From Asterochloris sp. CNOR1 (lineage: Eukaryota > Chlorophyta > Trebouxiophyceae > Trebouxiales > Trebouxiaceae), in contig OZ017756.1 of NCBI GenBank assembly GCA_963969365.1, forward strand, positions 1,054,001-1,118,000: a DNA stretch of 64,000 bases. Reading direction: 5' to 3'. The notes under the pieces were generated by a model, which saw nothing but the letters and a program-made list of their open reading frames with translations, was not told the origin of the DNA and ran no database searches. Positions 1 to 11,634 of this stretch are shown piece after piece; position 1 is the first letter of the stretch, and each line of letters starts with the position of its first letter. Both the position numbers and the translations under genes were made by a program.

Positions 1-138
1 GAGACTCACACCAGCTGCAGGTGTCCCATCCAGCTGCTCCCGCGAGCCTCATGCAGTCAATGCAAAAGCTCCTCCTGCTGCCCCTGAAGCTTCAATCCTA
101 CTGCACTGCCCCCAATACATTGTTCTGGTGCCCTGCAG

Positions 139-3100
139 GCCATGTGGCCATCATGCTTAAGGTGATGATCATCCTGGCTCTGGAGCTGGCAGTGCTGCCC
201 GTGGTCTACGGCTTCTTCTTGGACGTGTGTGCTGTCCCGCTGATGGGGGGCACTGCCGGGGACCGCATGGCGTGGCTGCGCATGGCCCCACTGTCCTGGA
301 GCCTGCTGCACTGGTTGCTCGGCATGGGCTACCTGCTGTGCGCAGCCAGCTTCCTGTCCATGACGCGGCGGCTGCTGCGGCCAGGTTGGTCAGCATTCAA
401 CTGTGCCTGAAGTTGTGTGAGCTCCTGCTCTGGCTGCTGGGCATGGGGGGCTGCTTTGACGCAGCAGTGGTTACCATGTTGGCTGCCTTGCCTCAGCTGC
501 TCAGAAGTCTTCACCAGCAGCCCTCACGGCTGTGTCCCTCTTGTTATAGAGAAATCAGAGCTGTCGTTGTCCTGGCGACAATGTGTGCCCTGCGCTGTGC
601 CTGAAGGGTTTAGCTGCTGCCCTGCAGCGGCCCTGCCCTGGCTACGGGACCCATTTGCCCCTGACGACCCTCTGCGTGAGCTGATGGCTGGGCGCCTCAT
701 GGCCCAGCTGGAGCGTGAGGCAGCTGCCCTGGCAGTCATGGCAAGCCTGGCTGTGGTGGTGGTGCACCTGCCAGTCAAGCTGGCGGCCCCACAGCTGTAC
801 CCACTCCGCTTCCCAGCAGGTGAGGACTGCTGCCTTTGCATTTGTGGCCTGCTTCTGACCCAAGCTTCCATGCCGCGCTATGCACAGGTAGCGTCCTCAG
901 CAGATCCAGCCTTTGCCCGCAGCACAGCCACTTGAACAATGATCATGATACTCAGATGTGCTTCTTGTCTGTGCAGTGGAGGGTATCTCTGAGGTGCCAA
1001 CAGATATGCTGCTGAGCCATGTCTGGCTGCCATTTGCACTTCGCCGCCTGAAGCTGAGGTGGGGCACCCAGAGCACACTCCACAGCGCTTTGGCTGCTCA
1101 TCGCCTTTGCGTTCTGTCATGATGCAAGCTGCCTGGGTGATGTGCATGCCTTGCTATGTGGCTTCCACCACCTTGCCAACATTGCTAGCCTTTTCTACCA
1201 CTTTAGAGGTGCACGCAATGCCTAGCTACTGCATTAGAGACAAACAAAATCATCGTCAGGCCCTGAACAGTCAGCCTCTCCATGCTGTGCCCTGCAGGCA
1301 GCGCTTCACTGCAGTCTGCCGCTGGTGGCTGGAGCATGCCAGCCACCTGGTAGGTCTGGAGCACTACATGATGACAGCTCAGCCCCCACAGGCCCAGCGG
1401 CCGCCCCAGCAGGCTCCTGCTCTTCCTGTGCCCGAGGCTGCTCCCACAGCTGAGGTGGCAGCAGCAGAGCCAGCTGTTGAGGCCATGGCTGCCATGGCAG
1501 GTGGTCAAGCCCCTGCAGCTGAGCCGGCGCCGGCTGCAGACACGTGTGCTGATGCAACTGGTGCTGGGCTGATTGACGCGGCTGTGACCAGTGGGGCGGC
1601 GGTCAGGCAGCAGCCAGGGGCAGGCAGGCCCACTTTGCCTGCAGGCGCTGATGCTGGTGCTGCCAGTGTTGGGCTGGGAGAAGCTGCCGGCCCAAGTGAG
1701 GCTGCACTGGGGCAGGAGCCCATGGTGGCAACAGAGGCCTCACAGGGCGCCAGCAGCGTCCAGCCGACCGACAGCAAGGGCCGAGGCAGTGCAGCAGCTG
1801 CTGCTGAGGCAGCCGCCCAGGAAGACGAGGTGCTGGAGCCTGGTGAAGCGGCACGATCGGCACCATCCGACTCACAGCTTCGCTCTGACGTGTCTGCAGG
1901 GGAGCAGCCTAAGCGTCACCGGTGGGTCCGGTGCACATGATGCCGTGCTGCTGGGTGCTGATGGAATTGGTGTTTGCGCACTTCTGGCAAGTTGGCAGGT
2001 CACTGCATGCTTCTTGTCGCATTGCATCTTCAAATCGCAAGGGTAACAGGCAGGTGACTGCAGGAGGTGATTGTTCTCTGCACCTGCACCCTCACAGGTG
2101 CTGCTACTTAGTTTGACGAGGTCTGTCACATGCCTGCTGCAGAAGGTTTCTTCAGGCTTTCTAGCAGTGCTGTTGGGCTGAGTTGGCATCTCCAGCGGTG
2201 CTGTTGGCTCCGTTTTGTTCTTTGTAAGTTGTATTGAGCTCCTCGCAATAGCCTTGCTGGCTGCCACAGGTGGCTGGCAAAGCTGAGGTCTGGGCGCAGG
2301 TCGTCTAGCCCCTCACCTGAGCAGCCGCGGCCCCGCAGGCTGTGGCGCCGGGGCTCAAGTTCCAAGGCGGCTGCCCCTGCAGAGCAGCTGCTGCCGGGCT
2401 ACCCTGAGGACCATGCCAGCTCAGCAGTGCTGGCTGCCAGGCCCAGCAGCACAGCCGCTACCAAGCGGCTGCCGCAGGGCACAGCTGGAGCGCAGATTGG
2501 CAGTCTTCCTTTGGCCGCAGGGCCCAGCAGCAGCAGTCCAAGCGGCACTTGGTCGGGCTCTGCCCTCGCATCCAGCAGCCGAGAGGGCATGGCGCTCAGT
2601 GACTCTGGGCTGCTCAGTGCTGCCGTGCAGCCCACCAGCACGCAAGCAAGCCTGGACTGCATTGGCCGCGCGGAACATCAGCAAGAGACAGCTCCTGCTG
2701 CTGCCGCCCCGCAAGCTGCTGCTGCACCACAGGCCTCCCATGCTGCTCAGCAGCCGGCCCCACTGCCAGCAGCTACCCAGCAGGCAGCCAACCCTGCGCA
2801 GCAGCAGCAGCATGCCCTGCAGCAGCAGGCGCCCAACCAGGCACAGACAGCGGCTTTGCTGCGGCGTCAGCAGCAGCTGAACCTGACGGAGGCCGAGCTG
2901 CAGGGCCGGCTGATCATGCTGGGCGTGCTGCTGGCCGCCACAGCTCTGCTGGTCAACGCTCTGCTGCTGTTGGTGCCGGCGCTCTTAGGTGCGCCCAGGG
3001 CGCCACTCTTCTGCCCTGCCGTGCCTGCCGTGGCGTCACAAGCATGCATTGTGGCGCAGGCGGCTTTTAGCCACCAGAAATGACTGGTCTTTGTAGCCAT

Positions 3101-4721
3101 GTTATGAAAGACCGGTGGTGTTTGGTCCCAGTGAGGGCTGTGCTGCTTGCTGCTGCCCGTCCAGCCACACCAGCAACTGTTGCAAGGTTCTGAATTTCCA
3201 GGCAAAGTTGCTGTGCTGTGCTGGCTTGTTACTGTCTGGCGCTTGCATTGCTCTCTGCAGCACCCCTCGCCCCACATGACCGCTTTTTCCTGCCTGCAGG
3301 CCGCCTGACCTTGCGCCTGCTGCACGTCTCAGTCCGCAATGACCTGTATGCCAGCATTGTGGGCCTGCACGTCCTCTGGGCTGCAGCAGCTGGCAGCTGC
3401 CGTCTGCGCAGCACTTGGGTGGCAGGAGCGCGGCCCCCTGCATGGGCGTCCGCCCTGCGCCGGTGGCTGCACACCGCGGTGCGGGTGGGGACCATCCTTG
3501 CAGCTGGCGGGGTGGTGCTGCCTCTGTCGGTGGGCCTGTTTGTGGACTTGGTGATGATGCCCATCAGGTAGGCAGCCTCAGGTCACTGGTCTTGGCTCAC
3601 AGAGACAGCAGTAGGGTGCAGGTCCCCAAGCAGAGGCTGGGGCACAGGGCTGACTTCCATGTGTGCTGACTTGCTGCATGCCAGCAGAGAGGGTCAGCTG
3701 CAGTGTATGCTTTTGAGATGCTGCATGCAGGCTGCATGTCCATCCTGTGGTCTGCTGTCATGCGCTGCAGGAGGGCCACTGTAGCTGGTCAGTCACCAGC
3801 ATCAAAATACAACTGTTGCCTGTGGTACAGGGTGGGTCCAGGGGAGTCTCCGGTGATGTACTGGGCACAAGACTGGGTCCTGGGCGTGCTGATTGTCAAG
3901 ACGCTGTACAGGTGCGCCTGAGAGGAACAGCTTGGACACACCCTATTCATGCAGCTCGGTGGCGAGGCAGACCTTTGGCTGTCACTCTGCCTGCATGCAG
4001 CTTGCCATGTCAGGACTACTCCGCCTTCAGTAGAGCTGCACGCAGCTCTGTTGTCAATTCTCGATGCTCTCTGGTCTCTCTGACTAGGAAGCTGTACCCG
4101 CGCCCTCAAAGCTGTGAATGCAAGCCAGCATTCCTGATTCATCTGGCAGAGCCCAGGTGCCTTCCATGCATGGCGTGGTGCTCAGTGAATGCAGCCCAAA
4201 CAAGATGTTCTAAGCTGTTGCCGCTGCCCCCATCTGGCCTGCAAAAGAGCATGCTGCATACATGCCAGGCTGCTCCCCAAACACTCACCAAGCCACGTTG
4301 GGCCTGCAGGGGCATTGTTCCTGAGGCTGCGGGCGCTGGGAGGCAACCCCCAGCAGCTGTCCTGCAGCACTGGCGCCGCCATGCACAGCCTCTGCATGAC
4401 GTTGGCGTCACAGGGCTGACCTGGCGCCAGGGCTTTGACCTGATCTGGCCCCTGCAGCGCCTGACTGGAGTCCTGATATGCACCCCCTTTGTGCTCACGC
4501 GGGGGGTGGTACCACTGGTGGGCCTCAGCCCTGAGGTCACCCAGCAGGCCTTCACACTGGGCTTTGCAGCAGAGGTGCTGCTGCTGGCAGGCTGGTATGG
4601 GGCCAGTGCAGGCATTGGCCTCGTGAAGGCCATGCATGCCAGCATCAGAGACGAGCGCTACCTGGTTGGAAAGCTACCCAAGAATTTGACAGAAGGGCGC
4701 CCCCCCCAGCAGGCACAGTGA
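139..4721 (+). CDS. ER-membrane RING-type E3 ubiquitin ligase, Doa10/MARCH6/SUD1 family (3' part)
   Basis: The gene starts before the window, so the N-terminal RING-CH domain is not visible. Phase-consistent exons are 139-384, 628-819, 977-1058, 1298-1921, 2270-2988, 3300-3567, 3831-3911 and 4310-4721, giving about 874 residues. The first exon encodes the conserved TD-like membrane block (ELAVLPVVYGFFLDVCAVPL, then LLRPG and LPWLRDP). Later exons give hydrophobic spans, RNDLYASIVGLHVLW, QDWVLGVL and the family's terminal IRDERYLVG before the TGA. Family members are multi-span ER E3 ligases acting in ERAD and, in plants, sterol/wax control; that role is inferred by homology. Exons 1298-1921 and 2270-2988 add about 430 Ala/Gln/Pro/Ser-rich residues between membrane segments, longer than I expect for the family. 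Family assignment is firm; exon edges were read by eye. Confidence 0.87.
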
Positions 4722-4734
4722 ATCAGAATGGTCC

Positions 4735-5454
4735 TTTGCAAGTCCCTTTTTGAGAGCTGCAAGAGCTTGGCATTGCTTGCCAGCAGGCATCATGATTGAT
4801 GCATCAATATCTATCAGAAATCTTGTATGGTCGCCCCTAGCTCTGCTGTGCAAACTGCGCTGCTTGCCTAGAGGGCTGTGCCCCTTGACCTGCCTCTGTA
4901 TGTGGAAATCAACCTGAACACGCTTATTGAGCTGTCCCTCCTGGCGCAGATATCTTAGCTGCATGCTGCAGTAGAGCTCCGCGTCGACATCTGGCTGCAC
5001 ATGCACGCTCAGGGTGGCATACCATGTGGGAGTCATTGTTGACAGAGGGAAGCGCAAAGCAGATGCAATGAAGGGAAGGTTGCTGGGAAGGTGCGTGCAA
5101 GAAAGGCCTGTCTGCCCCTGCCCGAACCTCAGGCAGCACCCTGTCTTTCAGGGCCATGCACAACACCTAATCCGAATCGCGCCCCCCTGCTTGTAGTCTG
5201 ACATGGTGGCGTCCAGATCAAATCCTGCAGGCATGCTGGTTTGCAGGTCAGCGCGTCCTGGGGCCACTTACCAGCTCCTCCCGCAGGTCTTGTATGAGTA
5301 CTGGTCTTCAGAGCTGTGACATGCAGGCAACACAGCAGCAATGATTGTCTGGTGCCTTGTAGCTGTGCATGCCAGGCTCCTGGAGTGCCCTCTCAAGGTC
5401 GGCTTGACACACAGCCCTTTGCAGACCTTGAAAGAGCATTCTTCCGCCAGGCAT
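4735..5454 (-). CDS. Tentative unidentified gene between the MARCH6-like and RCC1 genes
   Basis: Several minus-strand stretches here look protein-like but I could not join them into one phase-consistent model. A methionine at 5454, preceded in frame by a stop, opens MPGGRMLFQGLQRAVCQADL and continues with ERALQEPGMHSYKAPDN. Near 5220-5165 there is FDLDATMSDYKQGGAIRIR followed by a GT. Between about 5010 and 4735 a long open stretch reads PDVDAELYCSMQLRYLRQEG and onward. A gene here, convergent with the upstream ligase and divergent from the RCC1 gene, would fit the alternating layout of the window. I recognise no family. It may equally be untranslated or intergenic sequence. Confidence 0.3.
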
Positions 5455-5589
5455 GCAAACCTGTCATTCGTCATTATTTTGTCGATTGGCAGGGCTAAAG
5501 CTGAGGATTATGTGGTCTAAAGCCTCGAGTGCCTTGCTGGACTTGTCAAATCCTGGTTTGGGAGCTCGAGAGGCTCCTCTTTGCCAGGC
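5455..5589. promoter_or_regulatory. Possible bidirectional promoter gap
   Basis: This 135 bp lies between the tentative minus-strand start at 5454 and the RCC1-gene start at 5590. No TATA box is evident. The shared-promoter role is inferred only from spacing, and depends on the weak minus-strand gene being real. Confidence 0.25.
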
Positions 5590-8500
5590 ATGCTGCGTGG
5601 CCTCAGGACTGTCGGAGCTAAGGCACAGACAATCACCAGCAGGGAGGCATCCGTCCTGGCCTGGTTAGCTTCGTTGCACTGCTGTCACTTTGGTCATGCT
5701 TTTGTCTGAACATGGCACTTGAGCTATCTACGACTACTGCTGAGATGCTGACCATCCATGCAGGGGGGGCAATGCTCAGGGGCAATGTGCCCAGAACGCA
5801 GGCCCAATTGTGACCGAGCCCTCTGTTGTGCAAGGGCTGGGGGAAAATGTCGTCATGCTGGCTGCTGGGAAGCTGTCCTCAGCAGCAGTTGTAGATGGGC
5901 AGGTGAATTCGTCTGATTGCAAGGCAGAAGTGAGTACTGACGCCCATGCTGAGAGGCAGCAACTTCCATGCAGTTTTCATGCCTGAGGTCCCACAGTTGT
6001 GCTTGCTACACGTTCTTGCTGGAATGGCCACCTGCAGGGACTCAGGTCAATGAACGCAGTGGACTGCGAGTCATTGAAGGTGGGCAAACGGCAATTTTGC
6101 CATGCTGCAGGCTCTCACATGGGGCTGTGGGAAGGCAGGCAAGCTTGGTCATGCAGCAACACAGAATTTCAGCCAACCCACACGGTGAGGCCAACGCGTT
6201 TGAACTTCACTAGTCTGCCAAGTGTTGAGGCTTGACACCGATGCTGTCTGGCCTGCTCGCCACCCATGCATGGCCCACGAGTCCCTCGAACATCACACCC
6301 GCTGCTGGAGGTGCATACTAGTGCCTCACACCCGTCTGGCTTGGCACTAGCTGAAGCACCTCCTCCATGCAGTGGCGCCATGCATGCAGGGTGGAGCCGC
6401 TGGTGGGGCGCTGTGCAGTCACTGCCATTGCCCTGGGACACAGCCACACCCTCTTCCTGGACAGCAATGGTGCAGTTTACAGCTGCGGGGAAAACCAGGA
6501 GGTGGGTCACCTTGCTGCTCCCTGTCTGCCAAGCTCTACAGGCAGCCATGTGAAGGAGTTGCCTGTAGCACATCAGATGCGGCAGCAGGCTTCCCTCTCC
6601 CCAAGTGCAATTGGGCTGCTGATCAGCATGGCGCCGGCATAGTGTGGCTGGCAGCAGCTCTGGCCCGCGCTGCTGCAGGGACAGTGTGGCTATGGTACTT
6701 CTCTGGACGACATAGCAGTACAACGGCGGCAGGAGTGGGCCCTTGGGGCCCAAGCGCCCATGGGAGGCGCCCTGCGGGGGCGGGTGGCCCAGCAGCAGGC
6801 CAGCAGCGGCGGGGCCTGGCAGGCTGGAGAGAGCAGTGGGGCCAGTCGCGAGGGAGGAGGGCTGGCCTTTGGCCTGGGATCCCAGCTGCTGCCCTTCACA
6901 GATGCCCAGCAGCGGCGCACAGAGGTCCAGCAGGCGCGCTGGTGAGCGCTGTGCTTGAGAAGTAGCTGAGGTGCATGGCACAAGCTCACCGCTGCTGCTC
7001 ACCCCAGATGCCCAGCAGCATTGCAACGTGGTCCAGCAGGCTAACTAGTGGTTCTCCTGGCACTGATGATGCTGCCTTGACACCGTTGTGGGGCACAGGT
7101 CCTTATCGACATGCGTTTTGCAGAATGAAGGTCTCCCTGACCCTGGCCTGTGCCGTGAATGCTGTACACTAGGCTGTGGGCTGCCTACAAGCCCTGATTG
7201 TTCACTTACATCTGCTGTCACCAGGCTCTGCCTGCAGGCTATTGGAGCGGCAGCAGTCCAACCAGCATGCCTCCTCATCTGACGACAGGCGCAGCAAGCA
7301 GCAGCGTGCCTTAGAGAGCGCCATGCTGGCCGCGCATGGGCTGATGCCTGGGCAGAGCCACACCCCTGCCCGGCTGGGCAGGGACCAGCATGAGCTCACG
7401 GCTGAGCGAGGAGACCCCAATAGCCTGTCAGCCTCAGGTGACCACTCCGTAGGCCCCTCCGTGGGCTGAGCCGGCTGGTGCTGGCAGCAAGTCCTCCTGA
7501 CTGCTGAGATCACCCCAATGCTGTGCGACGGCTTCCTTGGGCAGGAGTTCTCCTTGGTCAGTTGTCTCATGCCGGTCGTTCTTAGCAAGCGCCAAGCAGC
7601 TTGAGCTTGAACATTGTGGTCTCCACCTGAGTTGTGTTGTGACCAGGCAGTCTTCAGGCCATTGCTGCCGGCATCGTCCCGATTTGCGTTGCCTGCAGGT
7701 CTTGAGCACGAACGAGTGACTAGCATTGCTGCCTCCCGCTACTTCAGCGCAGCCATTGCAGACGGCCAAGTCTGGACATTTGGCGGGGGCTTCTCAGGGG
7801 AGCTGGGCCAGGTATCTGGCAGTTGGGTCACAGCTGCACGGCCAGTGGAGGGAGAGGTGGCTCAGGTCAGTGGGGGCCTTCTGTGCAGATGGGGTCACGT
7901 TGTTCCAAATTAGGTGCTGGTGTCTCGCACACAGGTTTGGGGCCTGGCGTCAGGTGAAGGGGTTCAGTGCTCGCTGTCTGATCAACAGATTTGGTGCCTA
8001 TTTTCTTGTGGGGTTCAAGGTATGCGGTGCTGCGCGGTTGCCATCACGTCAATGGCACATTTCGCAATATGCCTGGCTACTACAGGTTGCAGGACGCTCT
8101 CCCCTGATCTGTCTTGCAATTCTCACCATGGCGCCCTCATGCACGCAGGGGCAACCAGTGGCATCTTCCACATGTGACTGCCCCGCCCACGCCGTGAGCT
8201 GCAGGTAGTAGCTGCAATAAGAGTCCCTCGTGCAGAGGCCGATCGGATCTGCTGTGCCCGATGCAGGCCATTGCCGACAATGGAGGTGCAGTGGCTGTGG
8301 AGACCGGTGGCGCCTTCTGCATCTGCCTGACGGCCAGTGGACGCGTGGTCCTGTGGGGCAAACTTAGCAGCGGTCGCGCAGCTGCTTCTGGATCATCGTC
8401 CCGCACTCAGCCGCGGGTGGCAGAGGTCATGGACCTGCCCCGCATCAAGCACATTGCTGCTGGGCACCTGCATGCGCTGCTGAGTGATGGGGAGCGCGTC

Positions 8501-9247
8501 TGGGGCCTGGGCAGGTCAGTGCTCTGCAGTGGGGCCAGATGCTGCAGCTTGAACCTGCTGAGCACATTGACACTGCCCCTGCCATGGGTTTGGCTCCTCG
8601 TGCTGCTGTGCTTTTGTGAGCAGAGTCTCCTCCGCCCTTAAGCACTGCCATTTATCTGCGTGCGCTTCCAAGCTTACCTGAGGTGGCGTGCCTCCGGCAT
8701 CTCTGCCAGCGTTGCTGTTACTTGTGGGCACGGCACTGATGGCATGCTGCCATCTACTGAAGGTGGTTGAGCGCTGAGGGCAGCAAGCAAGTGGGCTCTG
8801 CAGACTGGGACAAACCTGAGGAGCTGCTGAGGCTGCCTACCAGTGGCATCAGCAGCCTAGCAGCAGGGACCCACTCCTCTGCAGCCGTATCAGGGGATGG
8901 AAACCTCTGGCTGTGGGGAAGGGTTCTGGCTAAGGTGGGTGACATCTCTCATGCTTGTTTCATGTGGTATGAGCAAACACTGTGCGCTCAAGGCATTTGC
9001 TGTGCTGGCTTCTATCGATACTGCCTGCTTCAATTGGGCCCTGATGTCTTTTCTGTAGGAGCATGCCAAAGCGCTGTGGCACCATCACAGCGGCAGCGAC
9101 AGCGCCAGCCCAGACATGCTGCAGGATGAGAACTCTGCCAGCTGGAGCTGCATGGGGGCCGACCAGCCTGAGCTGGTCCCAGGCTTGACAGGCGTCAAGC
9201 AGGTGGTGTTGGGCGGCATCCATGGAATGGCCTTGGTTGAAGACTGA
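5590..9247 (+). CDS. RCC1-repeat protein, possibly mitochondrial
   Basis: Ten exons give a fully phase-consistent 545-residue protein: 5590-5663, 5764-5902, 6111-6184, 6390-6501, 6679-6941, 7238-7437, 7699-7865, 8267-8514, 8763-8934 and 9059-9247 (TGA). Repeats of the RCC1 beta-propeller are plain: VLAWGGNAQGQC, VVMLAAGKLSSAAVVDGQ, LTWGCGKAGKLG, AIALGHSHTLFLDSNGAVYS, IAASRYFSAAIADGQVWTFG, LWLWGRV and a closing GGIHGMALVED. The start MLRGLRTVGAKAQ is basic and lacks acidic residues, like a mitochondrial presequence, so an RCC1L- or RUG3-type organellar role is possible but inferred. Residues around exons 5-6 form a loop rich in Gln, Ser and Gly. RCC1-like proteins act as exchange factors, photoreceptors or organellar assembly factors, so function cannot be set from the fold alone. 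Confidence 0.88.
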
Positions 9248-9340
9248 CTCTGTGCACTACCCGACAGGCAGGGTAATTGTATCATTACCGGTGCAGCTGC
9301 CAGGCCCATTGTCTGGCTACACACTAATCAAAAAAGCTTT

Positions 9341-9345
9341 TGTAA
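9341..9345 (+). terminator. TGTAA poly(A) signal of the RCC1-repeat gene
   Basis: A TGTAA pentamer sits about 95 bp after the RCC1-gene stop codon. TGTAA is the standard polyadenylation signal in green algae, which supports both the gene end and the lineage. Confidence 0.5.
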
Positions 9346-9388
9346 GGCTCTGCATTGCTGTCTGCTCAGCCCTGTCACGCTGATAATG

Positions 9389-9393
9389 TTACA
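9389..9393 (-). terminator. TGTAA poly(A) signal of the fibrillin gene (minus strand)
   Basis: TTACA on the plus strand reads TGTAA on the minus strand, 44 bp past the fibrillin stop at 9437. The two convergent genes therefore have signals only about 45 bp apart, so their 3' ends nearly meet or overlap. Confidence 0.5.
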
Positions 9394-9436
9394 CTGGAAC
9401 CCCCACAACCATTGAAGAACATGCTGCATTAAGACA

Positions 9437-11577
9437 TTAGCTCCCCCTCTCAAAGATGAAGGTCCCATTCTCTGCGCGGCCGATGAGCATGTCATCGTCG
9501 AGGTATGAAAGGAGAAATTGTCCCACTGCAGTGCCCTGCCTGAGGTTGCTGGCGGTGGGCAGGGGTATCCTGATGTTCAACTGCAGGTGACACAAAATAA
9601 AGTCACCCACAAACTGCGCTGCAGGGCAAGCTGTGCACCTGACAGGAACTTCAGGCAGGCACGTCACATCGTAGCCCGGCATTTAGACACAGGCTCCAGG
9701 GTCTGCAGGGGTATGCACAGCCTCCAGAAAATTACACGGCTACACCCTGGCAGGGACAGCTGCAATTTGCCCCGACTTGCCACCTCCGACGCTCTGCAGT
9801 CCCTGGCAACATGAGGTGTCGCAAGACACAAACCCAGGAGGTCCAGAAGCCTCACCTCTTGCAGGGCCAGCAGAAGTTGATGCGAGATGAAGTTTCGTCC
9901 GACCAGTGCGGGCGCGATCAGGGTCTCGGTGAAGCTGCTGATGTTCACGTTGCTGATGCCGCCCGCCTGGAAGCGCAGAGCGATGCGGCGAGGACTCTCG
10001 ATGCTGTACCGTGCCTCCACCCTGAAGGTGGCTCCAGCATCACCTACAGGCAAGACAGCACAGTGATCAGCATGTCAGCTCATCACAACTGATAACCCCG
10101 CCACTCTGAAGTTGGCTTGATTATCACCTGCAGTCCAGGCCACACAGCATCACATGCCTCATTGCATCTCCCTGCTCCTACCCACAAACAAGAGCCATCA
10201 TCGTCTGCCTGCACCAGCCCAGCCGCCCCGTCTTGTCCTGGGCTTCCAATCATGTACATGGCTGGCATCCTCTGCTTGGCTGCTGGCGCATGTTGGCAGC
10301 TGCAGTCTGCTTTGCCATTCTGCGGCTATCGTGATACCAGGTTTTGTCACCTCCAACCTGAACTCTGGCGCCAACATGAGAGTGTCCAGTATAACCAGCT
10401 GCATGGGCTGCAATACAGGTCAGAACCAGATGCACGTGAGATAGTGTGCTGGGAAGCACTGGGCCCACCTGGCTCCAGCAGCAGGGGGACGCTGAGTTTG
10501 ATGATGTTGCGCACCTCGCCCACCTCTGGGGAGCTGAACTGCTGATAGATGTTCCCGATCTGGACTGGCAACGGGAAGGGAATGCTGGGTGCTCGCACAA
10601 GAGGCACCTGCAGGGCCAGCAATGTTGTGCCACATGGCCTGAGGCTGCTATGACTCTCATGCAGTGCAGGGGCTGCGCCAGCCCAGGCCTCAAGTGCTCA
10701 CTGTAGCTGCAGGGATTTCAGACAGCAGCGACCACCGCCAAGGCCCAGCTCAAGCTGCTCAGCTGCCTCAGCAGCCGCGTCAAATGGCAGTGCACACAGG
10801 TCTAATTGGACTTCTACGCACCACGTCAAGGGCAGTGGTGTAGATCAAGCGCCACAAGCCCTCCAACTTCTGGAAATCAACTTCATCACAGAATGCCTCC
10901 AGCGCCACCTGCAAGGGGTTGACAGGTCTGCGGCTAGGCCAAGCCACCATGGGTAATGGGTTTGCAAGGACAATGAATCCCCCACGACCTCGGCAGCTGC
11001 CAGGAGTATCACCTGGGCCTCCTCAATGGCACCTGCAAAGGCATGACAAGGCATTTGTCGGGGCCTGCCAGATGGACAAGATGGCCTGGACGACTGGCAG
11101 TGTAGGGAGAACAGCCTGCGAGATTTCAGACTGTTGCGCACCTCTCTGGGCTGAGCTGGCTGTGCCTCCTCTGAATGTGCCAGCAACTGCAAACTGGAGT
11201 TCACGCTTGGCGTGAGAGGCATCAGGCCCAGGCTGTCCCTCTGAACCTTCAGCTGATGCTGAGCTGAGCTCAGGCAGCTGCCTGGCGGGGCTGGCCGCTA
11301 TGGGAGTTGTGACTGAGGTGTTAGGGGTGATGGGAGCTGTGAGGATACCTGCACAAAAGCCTCCCAGCTCTGATTTGAGAGGAAAAAAGGAGCATACCAT
11401 GCCGGTGATCAAGGCGTACTTGCGGGTGCAGAGCTCCCATTGCCAGAAGGTGTGGCTGTGGCCTCGACTGGCCTGGGCCGTTTTCTTCCCTGCAGAAAGG
11501 CAGGCCTGAGATAGCCCACATTGGATCTGGCCACGGGAAGGCTTGATGGACACAGCATGGCTAGCTGCGTTTAGCAT
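9437..11577 (-). CDS. PAP/fibrillin family plastid lipid-associated protein
   Basis: Minus-strand exons, 5' to 3': 11577-11142, 11032-10989, 10908-10822, 10607-10469, 10043-9856 and 9580-9437, in agreeing phases, 345 residues if the first exon is unspliced. Fibrillin hallmarks are clear: KRELQFAVAG, then LEGLWRLIYTTALDV, VQIGNIYQQFSSPEVG, FRVEARYSIESPRRIALRFQ, LIAPALVGRNFISHQLL and the terminal SYLDDDMLIGRAENGTFIFE. Family members bind plastid lipids and quinones in plastoglobules and thylakoids. The first about 120 residues are Ser/Ala/Thr-rich with basic residues, as expected for a plastid transit peptide. The methionine at 11577 was chosen because the next one upstream (11700) would overlap the Dicer start on the other strand. 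I cannot assign the fibrillin subgroup. The first exon could contain a short intron. Confidence 0.85.
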
Positions 11578-11634
11578 TCGCTTAGGTTGGGTTCCCTCCG
11601 AGGAGGTGCATTTCTCAGTGCAGGTCCGACCAGC
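11578..11634. promoter_or_regulatory. Very short divergent gap between the fibrillin and Dicer starts
   Basis: Only 57 bp separate the chosen start codons of the minus-strand fibrillin gene and the plus-strand Dicer gene. If both starts are right, the promoters and 5' leaders must overlap or lie inside the neighbouring gene. No TATA-like element was noticed. Confidence 0.35.
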
